This document shows, piece after piece, positions 1 to 12,340 of a stretch of 64,000 nucleotides of DNA. How positions within the stretch are numbered: position 1 is the first letter of the stretch; each line of letters opens with the position of its first letter. A program made the translations under genes and the position numbers. Where the stretch lies: positions 65,198,984 through 65,262,983 of the forward strand of contig NC_088300.1 in the NCBI RefSeq assembly GCF_032854445.1, written 5' to 3'. Under the pieces are notes generated by a model, which saw nothing but the letters and a program-made list of their open reading frames with translations, made no database searches and was not told the origin of the DNA. The stretch comes from Liolophura sinensis (lineage: Eukaryota > Mollusca > Polyplacophora > Chitonida > Chitonidae).

Positions 1-710
1 ACTTCCTAAAGAGCATGTTCCTATGTGGAACATGATAAGGCATTTGCATGGCAAAGATAGTGGTTTCCATGGGTGTCTTATTTAAGATTGGGGTGGCACA
101 GAGAGAGAAAGCTCTATTAGATCCAGGCCACATAGCACTGTGCATTATTTCAGCGTGTAATGCTGATTTTGGTATCTTTTTACACTCTCCGTTGTACTGT
201 ACTTTCCAGAATAAGAATGTATGCTGTCTGTAGTTTTCTTAAGAAACTACAGTTTGACAATAGGGTGAGGTCACAACTATCGTTTGACTTCGGTTATTAG
301 GCCCACTTCTGTTACTGTGTATGTAGGCCTGCTTCTCATCTGTTAATCTATCTGTCTGTCACAAATCAGTCTTCAGGACTTCTCTTCAAAACAGTTCATC
401 ATATTGAATTAAAACTTGTTCAGTGGCTTCACCTTGATGGCTTACACATCAGGATTTATTTTGGACCTTTTTGTCTGTTTTGAACAACGTTATGACGATT
501 TCTAGTGCTGTTTTTCTTTTTATAAAAATGGTTCATTGTATTGGGTTAAACTTGTTCATTCCTCTGTTGCGATGTGTTGGAGATTAAGATTAAAATTTGG
601 CTATTTTATCCATTTTCAACAAAAATGATTGCTGTTTTTTGGTATGAGGCTTCCCCACGACATGTACGTCACAGAATCTCTCCTTAGAAATGTATTCTTG
701 TTTTTTTCAG

Positions 711-3700
711 AACGTCAGCGTGAAGAAGCAAATTATCTTGCAGCGCTGCATTGCCTGTGGCTATTCTGGGATAGTGGACATGAATCATAAACTGACCACG
801 TACATCCTGCGTAATCCTCCTGATCAGGTGAGTGATCAGACAGTACCACTTCCGTGGCGTAATGCTTAGTGTTTTTTTTTTCGAATCAAACCCCGGTTGG
901 GTCATACCAAAGACTTCAAAATGGTGCTTCTCGCTCAGCAGTGAGAGGTTACAGCAAGTAAACATGACTAGTTGGCCTGGTGTCAGTATAATGTGATTGG
1001 GTTGGGCGTCACATTTGGTGTCTGCGGCATGATACTTCAGTGGTGGCAGCACTTTAGCGACATGGTCTCGCTATGCCATAAAAAGACACAATATATGACT
1101 GAAAAATTGTTAAGTACGAAGTTAAACCCAAACATTCATTCATTCATACATTTAAGGGAGACCAGGATAGGCCAGAACATACATGGTGTACATATGTAAA
1201 GATTGTACCATCTGCCTTTGCTCTGCCTCTCAAAATTGATTCAAGGTTCAAAAATTTAGATATCTAAAGTTTTGTGTGACAGCACCAATTCAAAGGGCCA
1301 GTTAGATTTCAGACTGCTTTGATGGAATTTAAAAAAGCAACCCAACCATCTTCTGTTCATACTTCCATTTTTGAGCGCACCAAATTGCATGCTTTGTATC
1401 ACACTTTTGTTTATAATGGTGAATATTTTAATGTGGAAAAATTCATGTGATGGGTGTTATCTTGTGTTCATATCTTCAATAGCAGAATGAGTTATCTGGA
1501 TTCCCTTTCATGACGTAACTGAAAGCATCCAGCTCTGACCAATCACACACTCATGCATTTATATATGCTGCTTGTGTCCTATGTCATTGGCACAATATAA
1601 ATTGCAGTACAGAGCCTGATTTCAACATGGGCGTGTAAAATAGTGGGAAGACCAGAAAATGGTTGTAAATGCGTCCATAAGCCACCAGTCATTATATGGT
1701 TGTATTATATTATGTAACCTTGCTTTAAGAGGAGACACTGTCCGTGAATGTGCCAAAAAATCTATAAAAAAAAATTTTGAACCTCAAGCAAATATAATAT
1801 TTAAAAAAATGCAATAAAAACAAAACTGAAAGTCCAACTTTTTATTTTATGCAATCTTGATGTGTTTATTATTTTCCTGTTTTTTAAGGCTTTCCTCACA
1901 TGTTAATATGTGTTCATGAGGAAAAATATCTAATATTTTTGTTTTTACATCCTGCTCCTCTGACACTGAAAAAGATATGTTCGCTCGTAAAACAACAGTT
2001 AAATTGGTGTGACTCAGCTCTCTATATGGCCTGTGCAAGCCTGTTTTTCTTTTTCTGGAAATTAAAAGGAACCTGGCTCAACTCCAAGTAAGAAAGAGAA
2101 GAAGAAGAGGGATAAGCACGACAAGCACAAGAAAGATGAGGAAAAGAAAAGTGATAATCAGGACAATGGTCATACAGACAACGCCCAACAGCAGATGGCT
2201 GCGCAAAGGGCCTCGGGAGGTGTGGTGGACGCGCCCCCAGAGGTAAGGCGGAGGGCCGTCTGAGATCGTACGGTGAATTTGTGGAAGAACATAGAATGTT
2301 TGAATCTGGTGGTATATGATTACTAAGCAAAAAGTTCAGTTGGCCCTGACTGAGTGGTAATTTTGATGTTTTCTTGGAGTTTATTGCTATATGGTCTTCT
2401 GTAAACCTTGGTTTATGCGTGTTTTTGTAAAATCAAACTAAGAATGTCCAGAGTTGAGTGGCAAGGGTGTTTTTGTAAAATCAAACTAAGAATGTCCAGA
2501 GTTGAGTGGCAAGGGTGTTTTTGTAAAATCAAACTAAGAATGTCCAGAGTTGAGTGGCAAGGGTGTTTTTGTAAAATCAAACTAAGAATGTCCAGAGTTG
2601 AGTGGCAAGGGTGTTTTTGTAAAATCAAACTAAGAATGTCCAGAGTTGAGTGGCAAGGGTGTTTTTGTAAAATCAAACTAAGAATGTTCGGAGTTGAGTG
2701 GCAAGGGTGTTTTTGTAAAATCAAACTAAGAATGTCCAGAGTTGAGTGGCAAGGGCCTTTTGCACAAAGTGATCGTAACTACGTGTACGGTAGCAAGACC
2801 ATGTTAAAAACATGGTAGCCACGGTAGTTAAAATCAGTGAAACCTATGATCGCTTTGTACAAGAGGCCGGCTCCTCGTCTTAGGTGTTATGAGTTGGAAG
2901 AGTTCCAGTGTGAATTTTCTACAAATGATTGACAGACATGTGAACATATATGTAAGTCTGGTTGATTATAAATAATATACAAATAGTGATTCGCCTTACA
3001 TGGATTTTTCGCCTTTCCTGACGAGAACTTCACCCCGAGGTGTTCTGATTTGTGGCTTCAGGTGGCTGGTAACAAAGAGGATGAAGATGACTGGGGTGAG
3101 GATGTTAGTGAGGATGCCGTAAAGATGAGGATGGAGCAGCTGACCGATGCTGCTAAAGGCTTGGCTTTCTCTGACGACCTGGAGAAAACGCCCCAGGAGA
3201 GGCTTAATATGATCTACAAGTATGTGGAGGTGAGGACTCGTTCTTCATTGCGGGAGTTGTAAAGAGTTCGTACATGTCTGACTGTGCCAAAGATGAATCA
3301 ATTAAATAATAATAATTAATTATTAAATAATAAAATTAATTGTTTAACATAACCCTTCACAGAAAAAGGCTATTAAACAAATTGACAGAAAGATAAGAAA
3401 GTTAATAGTTGGAGTGATAGAGAAACAAATAAAGTGGTACACTTTTTACTTTAGCTCGCCTGTACTTCAGCTTATGTTGTACCCTGAGCATCAGCGTCCA
3501 ATAAAAGGGAAGGCAATGTTAAACAAAATTTTAGAGTGGTATCTCAAAGTATTGTATGTATTGAGCTCAGGGTTTGCACACATGTAGAGCACAATAACAC
3601 TAGGAGGGGATATTCCATCGTTAATATAGTGTGTGCATATTAAATACCGTAATGTATCAAATTCATGACTTGGTCTATTATGTATTTAAATCAAAATTTA

Positions 3701-6383
3701 AACAAAATGTTAATGGTGGTATCTCTAATAGTACAGCATGTATTGCCCTGAAGTTTTACATGCATATAAAGCACAATGGGGTCTTTCCATCACAGATTTC
3801 AGTAAAGTATATGTATTGAGCTGAACTTCCATTCATGTCTCCTACAGGCGAGCTCTTTGGTAGCCTTGCTACCAAATCTAAGATTTTGTACAACCTGAAG
3901 GTCCAGAATGCTAAAACATGAATGTTACTCTGTGTCTGGTTTATTTTTTTTTTTTTAGCAAAAGCGAGATGCTGACACTTTAGCTGGAGCAGACAAGGAG
4001 ATTCTTGCAGAGGCTGAACGTCTGGAGGTGAAAGACAAATGCCCCCTGATCTTGGTGGAGCTGCTTTTGTCCGACAAAGTTCTGCAGGACATCAAAACAC
4101 ACAGGATTCTGTTCTTGAGAGTAAGCAGAACTTTCTTTACTATCCTCCTCCTGCTGTGTTGGGGTCCTGTAACTAATGTTATAACTGGAAATGATTTACA
4201 TCTCATAGTGGTACCTATGCTGTTTACATTTTTTCTGGAGTAGAAGGGACCTGTCTGGATGAGTGGTGAGCGTGCTGGGGCACAGCACAGTGACTTAAGG
4301 ACCTTATCAGTGCAGTTGCTCTGAGTTCAAGCTCCGCTCAAGCTGGCTTACCCTCAAGTCATACATGGGAAGATCAGTGAGCAGCCTGATGAAGGTCATG
4401 GGAATTCATTAGAAAGCAAATGGATCTAACCATCATGCACTTTTTTACAACAAAGTTTATTTTTATGCCAGTAGCCTTTTTTTACCATAAAGAAAATAAG
4501 ATCCAACTAACAATGCTCTTGAGGGGAGTTTGGCTCACCTACAAAATAGGTAGTTTCAGTCAGCTGTTACAAAAAATATCACAGTGAAGTTTATTATGAA
4601 AGGGTAAGAGACGTTGACATTCTAATTTGTCTTATTTTGGTTGTCTTCCTGACGTGTGTTTTGGTTTTTTTTTCTTTCAGTTTTGTCATGGCAACAAGAA
4701 AGCCCAAAAATACATGCTTGGTGGCTTGGAGCAACTGATTGGCAATGTGTATAAGGAGAACTTAATGCCCAAAGTTCCCCACATCCTGAAGACTCTGTAC
4801 GATCTGGATATCCTAGATGAGGAGGTCCTCATTGAGTGGGGAACAAAGGTAATCCAGTTTGAGGATGGCCAGTTTATAAGGGATCACAGAGGAGTGAAAA
4901 CCTTACGGGATTTGTATTTATCTATACCAGCCTACATCTGTACCAGCCTTCAATGATGACACATGAACCGTACATTTTGGATCTGCCAGTGGCACGTGGG
5001 AGGGTCTTTCAGCAACCAGCAGATGGTCATGAGGTTCTGCTGGTTTGTGCCCAGTTTCTTTCACCATAGTGCTGGCTGCCATTGTATAAGTGAAGTATTC
5101 TTGTACTGCAGAAAGCACATATCAAGTAAATAGATAAGTTCATATTAGATCTTGGGTAGGCTAGGCAATTAGAGAAAGTAAAATTGACACACTGTTCACT
5201 TTGTACAATGTTACTTGATGTTGGTAGTTTTTGAAATGTGCATATGTTGCAGCTAACTACACATTTTTAAACTTGTTGCTGCTTCTGTCAACCTACCATA
5301 CATTTTCATTTGTAACTTATCTGATACATGCTTCAAATAAGTGGTTCAATCAGAACCACTGTTCAATGATTTAACGTGCACAGTCTTTCTCCAAAGGAAA
5401 GAGTTTTTTGTTAACTTCAACGTGTGAAATTTATTACCATGTTTCAGGTGTCAAAGAAATACGTGTCAAAAGCTGTGGCCCAGGAAATCCATGACAAGGC
5501 CCAACCATTCATCAGCTGGCTGAAGGAAGCTGAGGAAGAAGATGATGACGACGAGGAAGATGACGAAAATGTGGAGGTGAGGCGCAGTGCGCAATATATA
5601 TTGGATCACATCCAAGCTTGTGGCTGATGATGGCATTCCTTTCAAAACATTGGGAAATAGAAGTTTACTTTTGTCGTGCAAGTACAGAAGTTATAATTTA
5701 GATATTTAACTGAAACTTTCTGGAAACTTGCTGCTTCCATTATACCTTAAAGTACCTATTAAAAAAAAAAGAGAAAACAGTACATATGCATTTGAAAATT
5801 ATTTTGTTACTGTTCTTCACATAATCTTTGTTTTTAGGACATTAAAACCCAAGCATACTTACATACAGAACCTCTTTTGGACTGCAATTGCCTAATGGAA
5901 ACCTGCTATGAAATTGTTGGCCACATGCAGGACAAGGAGAAGACATACTCCATTTCATTGCCCCCCTCCACAAAATTGACATGAGCTAATATTTTTCAGT
6001 GAAATAGTTCGTCATTTAAGCTGTAAGATATGGTTGTACAGTAGGTCACCTGTCCCCCCCCTCCCCCAACTCCCCCCCCCCCCCCAACTTCAAGACACAA
6101 GGGCAGTGGGACATTTCTTAAATGCCAATTAGTCCTGTGTGTGGATTGCTCTTCGCAAAGATTATTTTTGAGCATATGCCAACCATCACAATGTTGTCAC
6201 TGCTGTAGTTTTATTCTCTATGTTGTTGCGGTTTATGCTATAAAGTAAACACCTGATTTTGCTCTTTGTTTCTGTTTGCCTTAGGTGGTGTATTCCACCA
6301 CAGAGAAAGTGGGAGCTCACACTGTGGAGCCCGAGAAAGACGAGCCAGAGGAGGAAGACGATTTCGACATTGATGCTATCTAG
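711..6383 (+). CDS. EIF5: Eukaryotic translation initiation factor 5 (eIF5), 3' seven coding exons
   Basis: eIF5 is the GTPase-activating protein for eIF2 in the 43S/48S pre-initiation complex; it acts in the cytoplasm. Coding exons read from the sequence: 711-827, 2069-2242, 3062-3229, 3959-4120, 4681-4848, 5448-5576 and 6285-6383. All seven have AG/GT borders and phase 0 joins. The first exon holds the second half of the N-terminal zinc-binding domain (C-I-A-C-G-Y, then [12 protein letters not shown]). The next is a lysine-rich linker ([15 protein letters not shown]). Then come an acidic DDWGED box, the W2/MIF4G-like C-terminal domain ([45 protein letters not shown]) and the acidic tail ending DDFDIDAI before TAG. 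Both aromatic/acidic boxes match known eIF5. The N-terminal domain with the catalytic arginine must lie in exons left of position 1, so the gene is cut by the window edge. The acceptor at 2068 has a purine-rich AAAAG preceded by a T-rich tract. Identification is very firm; exact borders are read by eye. Confidence 0.96.
848..1165 (+). repeat. Degenerate tRNA-type SINE in eIF5 intron
   Basis: This intronic stretch contains CAAACCCCGGTTGGGTC, then TATGACTGAAAAATTGTTAAG followed by GAAGTTAAACCCAAACATTCATTCATTCAT. The 3' part matches, with mismatches, the tail of the element at 19981-20345 and of the one ending near 58994. It is an old diverged copy of the CACTCACTC-tailed SINE family. Confidence 0.6.
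2420..2755 (+). repeat. Intronic minisatellite, 7 x 48 bp
   Basis: Seven head-to-tail units of exactly 48 bases, containing GTAAAATCAAACTAAGAATG and AGAGTTGAGTGGCAAGGG, sit in the eIF5 intron between exons 2069-2242 and 3062-3229. Units are nearly identical; the sixth carries a TCGG change. Because 48 is divisible by three and the unit lacks stops in one frame on each strand, both strands show long open frames. These are not genes. Confidence 0.95.
2754..2868. mobile_element. Short palindromic MITE-like element
   Basis: A 115 bp element begins GGCCTTTTGCACAAAGTGAT and ends with the inverted equivalent ATCGCTTTGTACAAGAGGCC, giving terminal inverted repeats of about 21 bases with three mismatches. 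An inner palindrome, ACCATGTT/AACATGGT, lies in the centre. It directly abuts the 48 bp minisatellite. No transposase is present, so it would be non-autonomous. Superfamily unknown. Confidence 0.6.
4255..4420 (+). repeat. Degenerate SINE fragment in eIF5 intron
   Basis: The stretch GAGTTCAAGCTCCGCTCAAGCTGGCTTACC, followed by a diverged CATGGGAAGATC region, resembles the tRNA-like head (box B GTTCAAGTCC) and early body of the AAATA-tailed SINEs seen elsewhere in the window. It is strongly diverged. Confidence 0.4.
4955..5140 (+). repeat. AAATA-tailed SINE, 3' part
   Basis: The region GTGGGAGGGTCTTTCAGCAA ... CACCATAGTGCTGGCTGCCA ... GTATAAGTGAAGTATTCTTG ... AAGTAAATAGATAAG matches the body and tail of the SINE family at 24051-24280 and 37086-37282, with mismatches. 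It lies in the eIF5 intron on the sense strand. Confidence 0.75.
6053..6086 (+). repeat. Poly-C rich tract
   Basis: Three C runs (9, 5 and 14 bases) separated by T or AACT lie in the last eIF5 intron, about 200 bases before the final acceptor. Simple low-complexity sequence. Confidence 0.8.
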
Positions 6384-7335
6384 TTGAGAATGCTTGAAAC
6401 TATCGGAACTGCCAGATATTATAGGCACCCTGGACTACAAATTATGATATAACCGATGTACTTATAGTTGGAAACCAGAAGAATTTGTCATTGGTAACTA
6501 CCTGCAGTCTGCTGGAATGAGACTTCATTCTGATAATGTACTCCAGACCTAGTTGACATTTCCCATAAGGGATTATATACTGAATAGACATCCAAGTGCT
6601 GATCTGTGAATTTTGTTCATGATGAAAACTGTATAAAATTGAATTAATTTTTTCCCCAGCATTATCTCTAGAAAATTTCAATTGTTTTTGTTCATGTTAT
6701 TGGTAAAAATTGTGTCCATATTAAATTGTTATTTTGATCAAAAATGGAATTCCCTTGGAAACGTGCTGTAGTTGTTGACATTGTAATCTTAGTGTTTTTT
6801 TTTCTTCTCTTTGTGGTATTTGTTTTTTATGTACTACATGTTTGTAATGTTGCTAAGCCCTTTTCCTTGTGTTGACGTCTGAACTATTGTTTTGAACGGA
6901 ATGAAAGCATTTTCATTTGAAAGTTGTGCATTTTCTGTTTTTAATGCTGGCTGTATCTAAATGTCAAGCAAATTGGAAGGGTATTTTTTGACATTGAAAG
7001 TGCACTGTAACAATTTGGTAGATGTTGGGTAATTTGTAATCGTGACTTGTAGTCTTTATCCAGTGCCCTTCTTCCACGTAAATTTTTATCTGGTGAAAGC
7101 TATCGGCAGTGGGTTCGACCAGTGTTCAAAGCATACAATCTTCAGAGCCTATAATTGTACAGCATTTATTGTGAAAGTGTAAATGATCTTGTTTGTGATT
7201 GAAAATGTATGATTGGAATATTTATTGCTTGAAGATATATTATAATATTGTTGATGAAATACAAATAACGACTATGTTCAAAATTATTAGAAGTATGTGA
7301 AATGAGTCAAATAAATGAAGCTCATAGCATGCTTG
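6384..7335 (+). other. 3' UTR of eIF5
   Basis: This AT-rich stretch follows the eIF5 stop codon and has no coding potential. A canonical AATAAA polyadenylation signal lies at 7310-7315, so the transcript probably ends about 15-30 bases later. Confidence 0.7.
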
Positions 7336-9250
7336 ATCAAAGGAAAGTTGGGTAAGTTTTATTTAGGTGCTGTATGCATTGTTCTCCACAGGTTACGTCA
7401 TGTGCTTTTCAAAACTACACTTTTCCTCCTTTATGTTCCCCCTTCCATGCTCTGCTATATTGCATTGTAGGCCTATGTATAGTCTTCTCAACAGAGACAC
7501 CCGAAATCATTGTGATTTGCATTATTCCGTTGCACAAGCACAAGAATGCTTTGACTCGTTGCCTTTAAACTTAAAAAGGTGTGTGACGTCGGTGAGAGGA
7601 TGGCAGGGATTCATTTCAGATTTGTAGGTTAATTTATATGTTTACCGCAGCCATCTTTGTTTTTCTCACTCTAGAAAGCTTTATGGTTTGCGGTTTTCAT
7701 ATACGTATATATATATAGGCGTATAAGACCTTGTACCGAAAACCTTGATCACCACAAAAGCTCTGACGCTCGCAAACCCTATGTTGATAGACTGCCAAAG
7801 TTTTGCTGTGTAAAACTGGTCATGTTGGAATCTCTGCATATTCCCATTTGATACATCTGACCCTATTTCACGGTTGAAAATCTGAACATAAGAGCGCGGT
7901 ATAGCTAACAAAAAGTGGATGAACGTTTGTTATTAACACAAGACAGCAAACCTTCACGTGTACAAGCAAAAACATGCCGTGAGTCTCACAACCTCGATTG
8001 CTTTTCTTGGAAAAATTTTTTTTTCAAAATCTATTTAGTTTTACCTCAGGATATGTCTTCATTTCTGTCTGTTTTTTCTGCGGAGAAATAATTGGGCTGT
8101 TACATCGGGACGGTTTAGGGTGATTTAAGGGCCAAGCTGCCAGGATAGGCTAAAAATATAGGCCTATGTAGTCAAGGTCTATATTTTTTAAAAATTGTAT
8201 ATGTATTTTTATATGCGATACTTGGAGAGTTTATGTAAGTCTATTTCGGTGGAAGTGTGGATATATTAATTTGAAATTTGGAGCGATGTTTTCATTATAT
8301 GAACGCTCTTCTAAAACGGTGAAGATGAAACAAAATTATACACAGAAATTTTGTTGGGGTTGTCAGATTTGAAATTCATTATAGGCAGATAACAACAATG
8401 ATGGTAAATGCAGTGCGTATTGCTGTTTGTGACATACACGTCCAAAGAAGTTTGTTTTCAAGACGCCCATTTTCTGCAGGTTATTTCAGACTGAGTTCGA
8501 CTTATAAAGGAACATGATAATGACACAGCCCTGGAACCTGTCCCATAATCCAGAGTGGGCCTATAGAACTTTATAAACAAACGCCTCCATGGGGATGTTG
8601 TACATCGCTTCAGTGCGTGGATGGGGGTACAAAATGATAGAACAGCATTGCTATGATGTGGCACATGTGAATCGCATGCATTACAGTAATAGTTATAGTC
8701 TTGCTCCCATTGCACAGTTTTCACGCGCAGGGACTTCAACCATGGCTTATAACGAAAACCATTGCATCATATACATGGGTATAAATTCCATGCATCAAAC
8801 ACGAGAAAATCCGCAGACAGAATGTCCGAGTGATGCTAGAACGTATTCGGTTATAACGACATAATATTCAGTTCACTAGTTTATACAAATTTTACTTCAA
8901 ATCAACAGAATATGTGTGCTGTATTTAACAGCATAACATCGCTGTGAGATTAGTTTTTTTTGACAGTGGACCATACGAACTAAGTGACGGAGGGTTGCTG
9001 ACGGCCAAGTTCTGGCATCACCTGACTACTTGAGTCATGTGATCAGGAGGGGATTCCCCTAGAGATCTCCCGGTTGTAATAAGCAAGGCAGCCAACGGGC
9101 ACATATATGTCACCTCTGATTTGATCATTTATACATGCCTTTTCACAGCCTACCTGGACAATGAGTGGTGTTGTATAGAGGAATTAGGTGAGTTGTGTAA
9201 GACTATTGTGTGCCTACAGTGAGGATGTTAAATGTTAATCAAGTGTATTA
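7336..9250. other. Intergenic, no gene seen
   Basis: Short open frames here have no recognisable domains and no convincing splice context. One stretch, about 8800-8930 (GTCCGAGTGATGCTAGAACGTATTCGG), is a diverged relative of the foldback element at 51225-51471. Otherwise AT-rich DNA with a short TATATA tract near 7705. Confidence 0.5.
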
Positions 9251-9255
9251 CAAAG

Positions 9256-9376
9256 TTACGGGTCGTGGATTTCCCCTGGGATCTGCCCGGTTTCCACTCA
9301 CCATAATGCTGGCCGCCGTCGTATAAGTGAAATATTCTTGAGTACGGCGTGAAACACCAATCAAATAAATAAATAC
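9256..9376 (+). repeat. AAATA-tailed SINE, 3' fragment
   Basis: GGATTTCCCCTGGGATCTGC, CATAATGCTGGCCGCCGTCG, TATTCTTGAGTACGGCG and CAATCAAATAAATAAATA occur in the family's order. The tRNA-like head is missing, so this is a 5'-truncated copy in + orientation. Confidence 0.85.
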
Positions 9377-10035
9377 AAAGTTACGTGGCAGTCAAAATGA
9401 ATGTACATTAATAGCACATCGAGCTAATGTTCACGGCAGTGTAGGCTATAACTAGGTATTGACCTATACAGAAGCTGTATCCGGCCTTTGAAAACAATAC
9501 AAGTTAATCATAAATTATGCAGGTTTAGAATCGGCGACCCAAGAGGAATGAATGTGTTCCTGTTCTGTATAAGAACATAAGTACAAGTACGCTACACACC
9601 ACAACACACCACAGACACGTGTACACATCACACCACTATTTTCAAGCAAATGGCGGAATATGTAGGTCACGCAGATTGATAGGCATATAAAACATTGAGT
9701 TTGTCATGTATAATGCTAAAGATGGCGATCGTTTTTCAGTAATGGTAATTACCGTTACGCGGACCAACATTCTTAAGAACCTAAGGTTGGATTCCTGCTC
9801 AAAAATACTGCATCTTCCAAGAAAGAAAAACACGGCGGTAGACCCTGCACCTCATAAAAAAACGTATAGTCGAGTTCAGCCTCTAGGTCACATGACTGTC
9901 ATGATTTAATTTACGAGCTGTGCGTGTGTTAGTTGGCAGTGTGGTTCAGAACTGGTAGGTTGTGATGTGTTTGAGACTTGATTCTGATAAGTTGCTCGAA
10001 TAACGAAATACGGGAGCAACGCAACAGGTAGTGTC
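9377..10035. other. Intergenic, no gene seen
   Basis: No coding exon, RNA gene or clear repeat can be supported. It leads into the minisatellite field that starts near 10036. Confidence 0.4.
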
Positions 10036-12030
10036 ACGAGTTGTCCGTGTTCAGCCTGTTCTGTGTGTCTACAATGTATCTGTTCAGTCTGTTCTGTGTG
10101 TCTACATTGTATCTGTATTCAGTCTGTTCTGTGTGTCTACAATGTATCTGTGTTTAGTCTGTTTTGTGTGTCTACAAAAAAAATAATGTATCTGTGTTCA
10201 GTGTGTAATGTGTGTCTACAATGTATCTGTGTTCAGTGTGTAATGTGTGTCTACAATGTATTTGTGTTCAGTGTGTATTATGTGTCTACAATGTATCTGT
10301 GTTCATCTGTGTGTCCACAATGTATTTGTGTTCAGAGTGTACTGTGTATCTACAATGTATCTTTGTTTAGTGTGTACTGTGTGTCTACAGTGTATCTCTT
10401 CAGTCTGTACTGTGTGCCTATAGTGTATTTGTGTTCAGTATGTCTTTAATGCATCTGTGTTCAGTCTGTTCTGTGTGTTTACAATGTTTATGTGTTCAGT
10501 TTATTCTGTGTGTCTACAATGTATCTGTGTTCAGTCTGTTCTGTGTCTCTGCAGTGTATCTGTGTTCAGTGTGTACAGTGTGTCTACAATATATTTTTGT
10601 GTTCAGTGTGTATTGTGTGTCTACATTGTATCTGTGTTCATCTGTGTGTCTACAATGTATCTTGTGTTCATCTGTGTGTCTACAATGTATCTGTGTTCAG
10701 TGTGTATTGTGTGTCTACAATGTATCTGTTCAGTCTGTTCTGTGTGTCTGCATTGTATCTGTGTTCAGTGTGTTCTGTGTGTCTACAATGTTTCTGTGTT
10801 CAGTGTGTACTGTGTGTCTGCAATGTGTCTGTGTTTAGTCTGTTTTGTGTGTCTACAAAAAAATAATGTATCTGTGTTCAGTGTGTAATGTCTGTCTACA
10901 ATGTATCTGTGTTCAGTGTGTAATGTGTGTCTACAATGTATTTGTGTTCATGTGTATTATGTGTCTACAATGTATCTGTGTTCATCTGTGTGTCCACAAT
11001 GTATTTGTGTTCAGAGTGTACTGTTTATCTACAATGTATCTTTGTTTAGTGTGTACTGTGTGTCTACAATGTATCTCTTCAGTCTGTACTGTGTGCCTAT
11101 AGTGTATTTGTGTTCAGTGTGTCTTTAATGTATCTGTGTTCAGTCTGTTCTGTGTGTCTACAATGTTTATGTGTTCAGTTTGTTCTGTGTGTCTACAATG
11201 TATCTGTGTTCAGTCTGTTCTGTGTGTCTGCAGTGTAGCTGTGTTCAGTGTGTACAGTGTGTATTGTGTGTCTACAATGTATCTGTGTGTCTACAATGTA
11301 TCTGTGTTCAGTGTGTATTGTGTGTGTACAATGTATCTGTGTTCAGTGTGTAATGTGTGTCTACAATGTATTTGTGTTCGGTATGTACTGTGTATCTACA
11401 ATGTATCTCTTCAGTCTGTACTGTGTGCCTATAGCGTATTTGTGTTCAGTGTGTACTGTGTGTCTGCAATGTATCTGTGTTCAGTCTGTTCTGTGTTTAG
11501 TGTGTTCTGTGTGTCTACAATATATCTGTGTTCAGTCTGTACTGTATGTCTACAATGTATATGTGCCCAGTCTGTACTGTGTGTCAGCAATGTATCTGTG
11601 TTAAGTCTGTACTGTGTGTCTACAATATATTTGTGTTCAGTCTGCGCTGTGTGTCTACAATATATCTGTGTTCAGTGTGTACTGTGTGTCTACAGTGTAT
11701 CTGTGTGTACAATATGTCTGTGTTCAATCTGTACTGTATCCGTGTCTTTACAGTGTCTGTGTATCGGTGCTTACAAGGTGTCTGTGTTCACTCTGTACTG
11801 TATCTGCATCTACAGTGTATTTGTGTTTAGTCTGTACTGCATTTGTGTGTCTACAATGCGTTCATGTGCAGGCTGTATATACAATATGGTTGTGTTGTCA
11901 ATGTCTGCAGCAATATCTGTGTCTACAGTGTATTTGTGTTCAGTCTGTACTGTATGTCTACAATGTATTTGTGTACAGTGCACTTTGTCACTTCTGTGTA
12001 TATATTCTAGCCATTGTGAACTCTTTAGCC
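10036..12030 (+). repeat. Minisatellite field, 35 bp unit
   Basis: Degenerate tandem units of about 35 bases with the core GTGTTCAGTGTGTACTGTGT followed by GTCTACAATGTATCT. The strand is rich in T and G and nearly free of stop codons, and a 35-base unit rotates through all three frames, so several overlapping cysteine-rich open frames appear by construction. A longer-range duplication with an offset of about 680 bases is visible (about 10140-10590 against 10821-11270), marked by the variant GTCTACAAAAAAATAATG at both sites. Confidence 0.95.
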
Positions 12031-12340
12031 CTGTATACATACTCTATACACTGTGCACTTTGTCACCTCTGTGTATGTATTCTGTCCTCTGTGGAGTTTG
12101 TCGCCTGTGAATATGTATTCTGTCTTTTGTGCACATCGTCACTTCTGTGTATGTATTTTATCTGCTGTGCGCTTTTTCAGAATATGTATTCTTAATACAT
12201 ATTCTATCCACTGTGCACTTTGTTACCTCTGTGTATGTATTCTGTTTGCATCACGTCTGTGTTCTACATTTTCTGTCTTTTCTCCCATGGACTTTGTCAA
12301 TGCTATCTTCTCTGAACTTTTTCACCTCTTTGTGTGTCTA
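12031..12340 (+). repeat. Minisatellite field, 38 bp unit (first block)
   Basis: Units of about 38 bases with the core CTGTGTATGTATTCTGTC and GTGCACTTTGTCACCTC, degenerate. The same unit fills 13.4-14.94 kb, so this block is an interspersed outlier of the second repeat type. Confidence 0.85.

Noticed and set aside
2408-2818. Possible repeat protein ([16 protein letters not shown] units) in both orientations
   Set aside because: It lies wholly inside an eIF5 intron; the 48 bp unit being divisible by three explains the open frames on both strands.
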